DNA of 64,000 nucleotides, from NCBI GenBank assembly GCA_032209605.1, contig JASFXZ010000004.1:558001-622000 (forward strand), in the 5' to 3' direction. The stretch comes from Mactromeris polynyma. Lineage: Eukaryota; Mollusca; Bivalvia; Venerida; Mactridae. The position numbers were made by a program, and so were the translations under genes. Shown here one piece after another: positions 61,453 through 64,000 of this stretch. Position 1 is the stretch's first letter, and every line of letters starts with the position of its first letter. The notes beneath the pieces are model-generated. The model made no database searches, was not told where the DNA came from, and saw only the letters and a program-made list of their open reading frames with translations.

Positions 61453-63012
61453 TTTTGTCTTTGCTTTTTGTCATGACATTTCTTGTTGTACAGACTTTTT
61501 TGGCATGAAAACAGATATAAAATTATAAAATATCAATTATATCAATTGGATTCTAAAAAATGCCCTATTTCTTCAAAGTTTGATAAATCTGCATTGTAAA
61601 ATGTTCTACATGCAGATTACAAAATGTTATCAGAGCAAAACTGGACGGATAAAGGTTTTCTTTTTGGGTTGTTTTGAGTTGTTACAGAGATAATTTTGAT
61701 ATCCATTTTGTACACGGTAAATCCTTGTAATATTTTGCATTTAGTTGTCTCATGTGATCCAGAAACTCATGGAAACAATTTAGTTAAGATTCTTGATGAT
61801 GAGTATTAGAGTAGTCTAACATTAAGATTTTAAACTTATCAACTATCAACAGATTTTCACAATATTTTTATCTGCAAACTGAAATTTATGTTTAAAAGAG
61901 AGATTAAGATGTTACAGGGAACGCCACATACACAGGAGGGGTAAGAAATGGTGTTGTCGACATTAAAGAACAAGTAAGGAAAATTCAGGTGGACAACAAC
62001 GTGGATTTTAAGGATAGAATACATCACGGCACAAGTACAGACAGTCAGTAATAATAGGTGTGCCTTCCATATATGAACGCTGATGGTATTTGTGATCAAG
62101 TAGATGTGCTTCCTCGTAAGATATACTTTAGATACAAAGGTTCCACATCCGTGAATCTCAAGTGCATTTACTTTCGTATTTAGTTTCTGTTTCTGTGTAC
62201 TGTACAGGCCTTTAAATCAAAATTAAGTGTTTCTAGAAAGTTTATTATGAAGTCTTGGACTGGTAATTCGTCAGTTATCCTCCAAAATAAAACTGGTGAA
62301 ATTACGCGAATACAATGAAAACAAGACATATCTTGAAATAAATGGTCGGCGCAATTTGAAGGTTAAGATTTGTTGTGCAACATTTAAGACGCCGAAATCT
62401 TAGAAATGCTGGTCACTCCAGATCCAAAACGGATATCGGTTAATTACCCAAACCGCCTAAAGGTTACAAACGTTGTTCGGTTGAAGAGAAATTGCATTGG
62501 TGATTAACATAAGATGGGATTGGTATACACACCACTGATATGCAAATAGCAAAAACCATGTTAGTACGACTTTGTTGAAATATGCGGCCACTGGACTTTG
62601 TTCCTACTAAAATGCCCATTTTAGAAAATGATATTAAAAGCTGGGTATGTTGTTTGTAATTGAATGTGTTTTGATAATAACATCAACCGTTAGGTTAAAC
62701 ATGCATACATAGTTTCTGATTTACAGATCCATTTCAATGGAAGATAGAGAAAGCTAACAATCATAGATTTGGTCCTACTTGAAATTGTTATGCCTTTATA
62801 CGATAAGCATCTACATGGTAGTAAAATGTCAAAAATGAGCCAGGTGCTCTAACTGTGACACCGCAAATATAATCGCTCTAGATGTTAGAAGGTTATTGAT
62901 AACTTATTGACAAGCAAGGGTTATCGCGTCCACATTGTGCCAAGAAGATGGTAATGATATGTTCTTAGCAGATTTCTTACTTAAGTATGATTTTGTATTA
63001 AAGGATACCTTT

Positions 63013-64000
63013 TGCCTTCCTTGTATAGATAGTTCCCACATTTACAATATCTACCTTCCTTGTATAGATAGTTCCCACAGTTACAATATCTACCTTTCTT
63101 GTATAGATAGTTCCCACAGTTACAATATTTGCCTTCCTTGTATAGATAGTTCCCACATTTACAATATGTACCTCCCTTGTATAGATAGTTCCCACATTTA
63201 CAATATGTACCTCCCTTGTATAGATAGTTCCCACATTTACAATATCTACCTTCCTTGTATAGATAGTTCCCACAGTTACAATATTTGCCTTCCTTGTATA
63301 GATAGTTCCCACATTTACAATATGTACCTCCCTTGTATAGATAGTTCCCACATTTACAATATGTACCTCTCTTGTATAGATAGTTCCCACATCTACAATA
63401 TTTACCTCCCTTGTATAGATAGTTCCCACATTTACAATATTTACCTCCCTTGTATAGATAGTTCCCACATCTAAAATATTTACCTCCCTTGTATAGATAG
63501 TTCCCACATCTACAATATGTACCTCCCTTGTATAGATAGTTCCCACATCTACAATATTTACCTCCCTTGTATAGATAGTTCCCACATTTACAATATGTAC
63601 ATCCCTTGTATAGATAGTTCCCACATTTACAATATGTACCTCCCTTGTATAGATAGTTCCCACATTTACAATATCTACCTTCCTTGTATAGATAGTTCCC
63701 ACAGTTACAATATTTGCCTTCCTTGTATAGATAGTTCCCACATTTACAATATGTACCTCCCTTGTATAGATAGTTCCCACATCTACAATATTTACCTCCC
63801 TTGTATAGATAGTTCCCACATTTACAATATTTACCTCCCTTGTATAGATAGTTCCCACATCTACAATATTTACCTCCCTTGTATAGATAGTTCCCACATC
63901 TACAATATTTACCTCCCTTGTATAGATAGTTCCCACATTTACAATATTTACCTCCCTTGTATAGATAGTTCCCACATCTACAATATTTACCTTCCTTGTA
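63013..64000 (+). repeat. 39-bp minisatellite, about 25 copies, open at the right edge
   Basis: Variants of CCTTGTATAGATAGTTCCCA followed by CATTTACAATATCTACCTT are repeated head to tail to the end of the window. The period is a multiple of three, so both strands stay open for hundreds of codons (13-residue units PCIDSSHIYNIYL on plus, VGTIYTREVNIVN on minus). Variable positions (CATTT/CAGTT/CATCT; ATATCTACC/ATATGTACC/ATATTTGCC) recur in blocks, showing higher-order spread. A real coding role is unlikely but not excluded, since the array continues beyond the window. Confidence 0.9.

Larger units (their letters stand above)
59790..63000. other. Non-coding stretch with repeat fragments
   Basis: No supported exon. 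Contains a MITE-like segment (about 60834-61010), a tRNA-like segment (61380-61452) and a GC-rich repeat fragment (about 59790-60010). The rest shows nothing I can name. Confidence 0.45.

Noticed and set aside
62935..63975. Long frames on both strands made of 13-residue repeats
   Set aside because: Both strands are open over the same DNA because the 39-bp unit is a multiple of three and lacks stops; this is not evidence of coding.

Overview
The window is animal (metazoan) DNA: AT-rich, with long non-coding stretches, phased introns and many decayed transposons. The B-box/TRIM-like gene, the CED-1/Draper/MEGF-type receptor, the style of the Tc1-like transposase and the tRNA-derived repeats point to a mollusc, most likely a bivalve. 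No ribosomal RNA, CRISPR or bacterial features are seen.

Layout. Bases 1-4690 are non-coding apart from a faint old duplication. From about 4696 there is a B-box (TRIM-like) gene whose reading frame is cut at 4950 and resumes at 25794. The 20,841 bp between (4952-25792) have perfect 28-bp terminal inverted repeats and a duplicated TA on each side, the signature of a Tc1/mariner-type insertion. Removing the insert and one TA joins the two B-box halves in frame. The insert carries a broken Tc1-like transposase start near its right end, a 42-bp subterminal repeat rich in NRF-1-like palindromes, a fold-back element, a TA-flanked MITE, tRNA-derived repeats, minisatellites and at least one unrecognised possible exon. 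The TRIM gene carries a second defect just before its NHL-like C-terminus.

The best gene is on the minus strand, 39913 down to 32479: a six-exon receptor of 1,122 codons with a signal peptide, a long cysteine-rich EGF/furin-like ectodomain, one transmembrane helix and a tail with a canonical ITAM. Splice phases agree throughout and the total length is divisible by three. One exon junction needs a GC-AG intron, and codon 62 is an in-frame TGA where neighbouring repeats have glycine. Its large exon holds a recent internal duplication of about 0.85 kb.

The rest is repeat-rich. It holds a Harbinger-like non-autonomous element (40205-41423), a decayed reverse transcriptase (about 42030-43400), a gene remnant resembling mollusc YqaJ-type nuclease proteins that is split by a 1.5-kb imperfect palindrome (47422-48927), several TA-flanked MITEs, a 349-bp inverted-repeat element, a broken non-LTR retrotransposon (58115-59785), and a 39-bp minisatellite running off the right edge.

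The most notable features are the giant Tc1-type insertion inside a B-box gene, the ITAM receptor with its single nonsense codon, and the large palindrome. All family assignments come from reading motifs by eye; no database search was possible.
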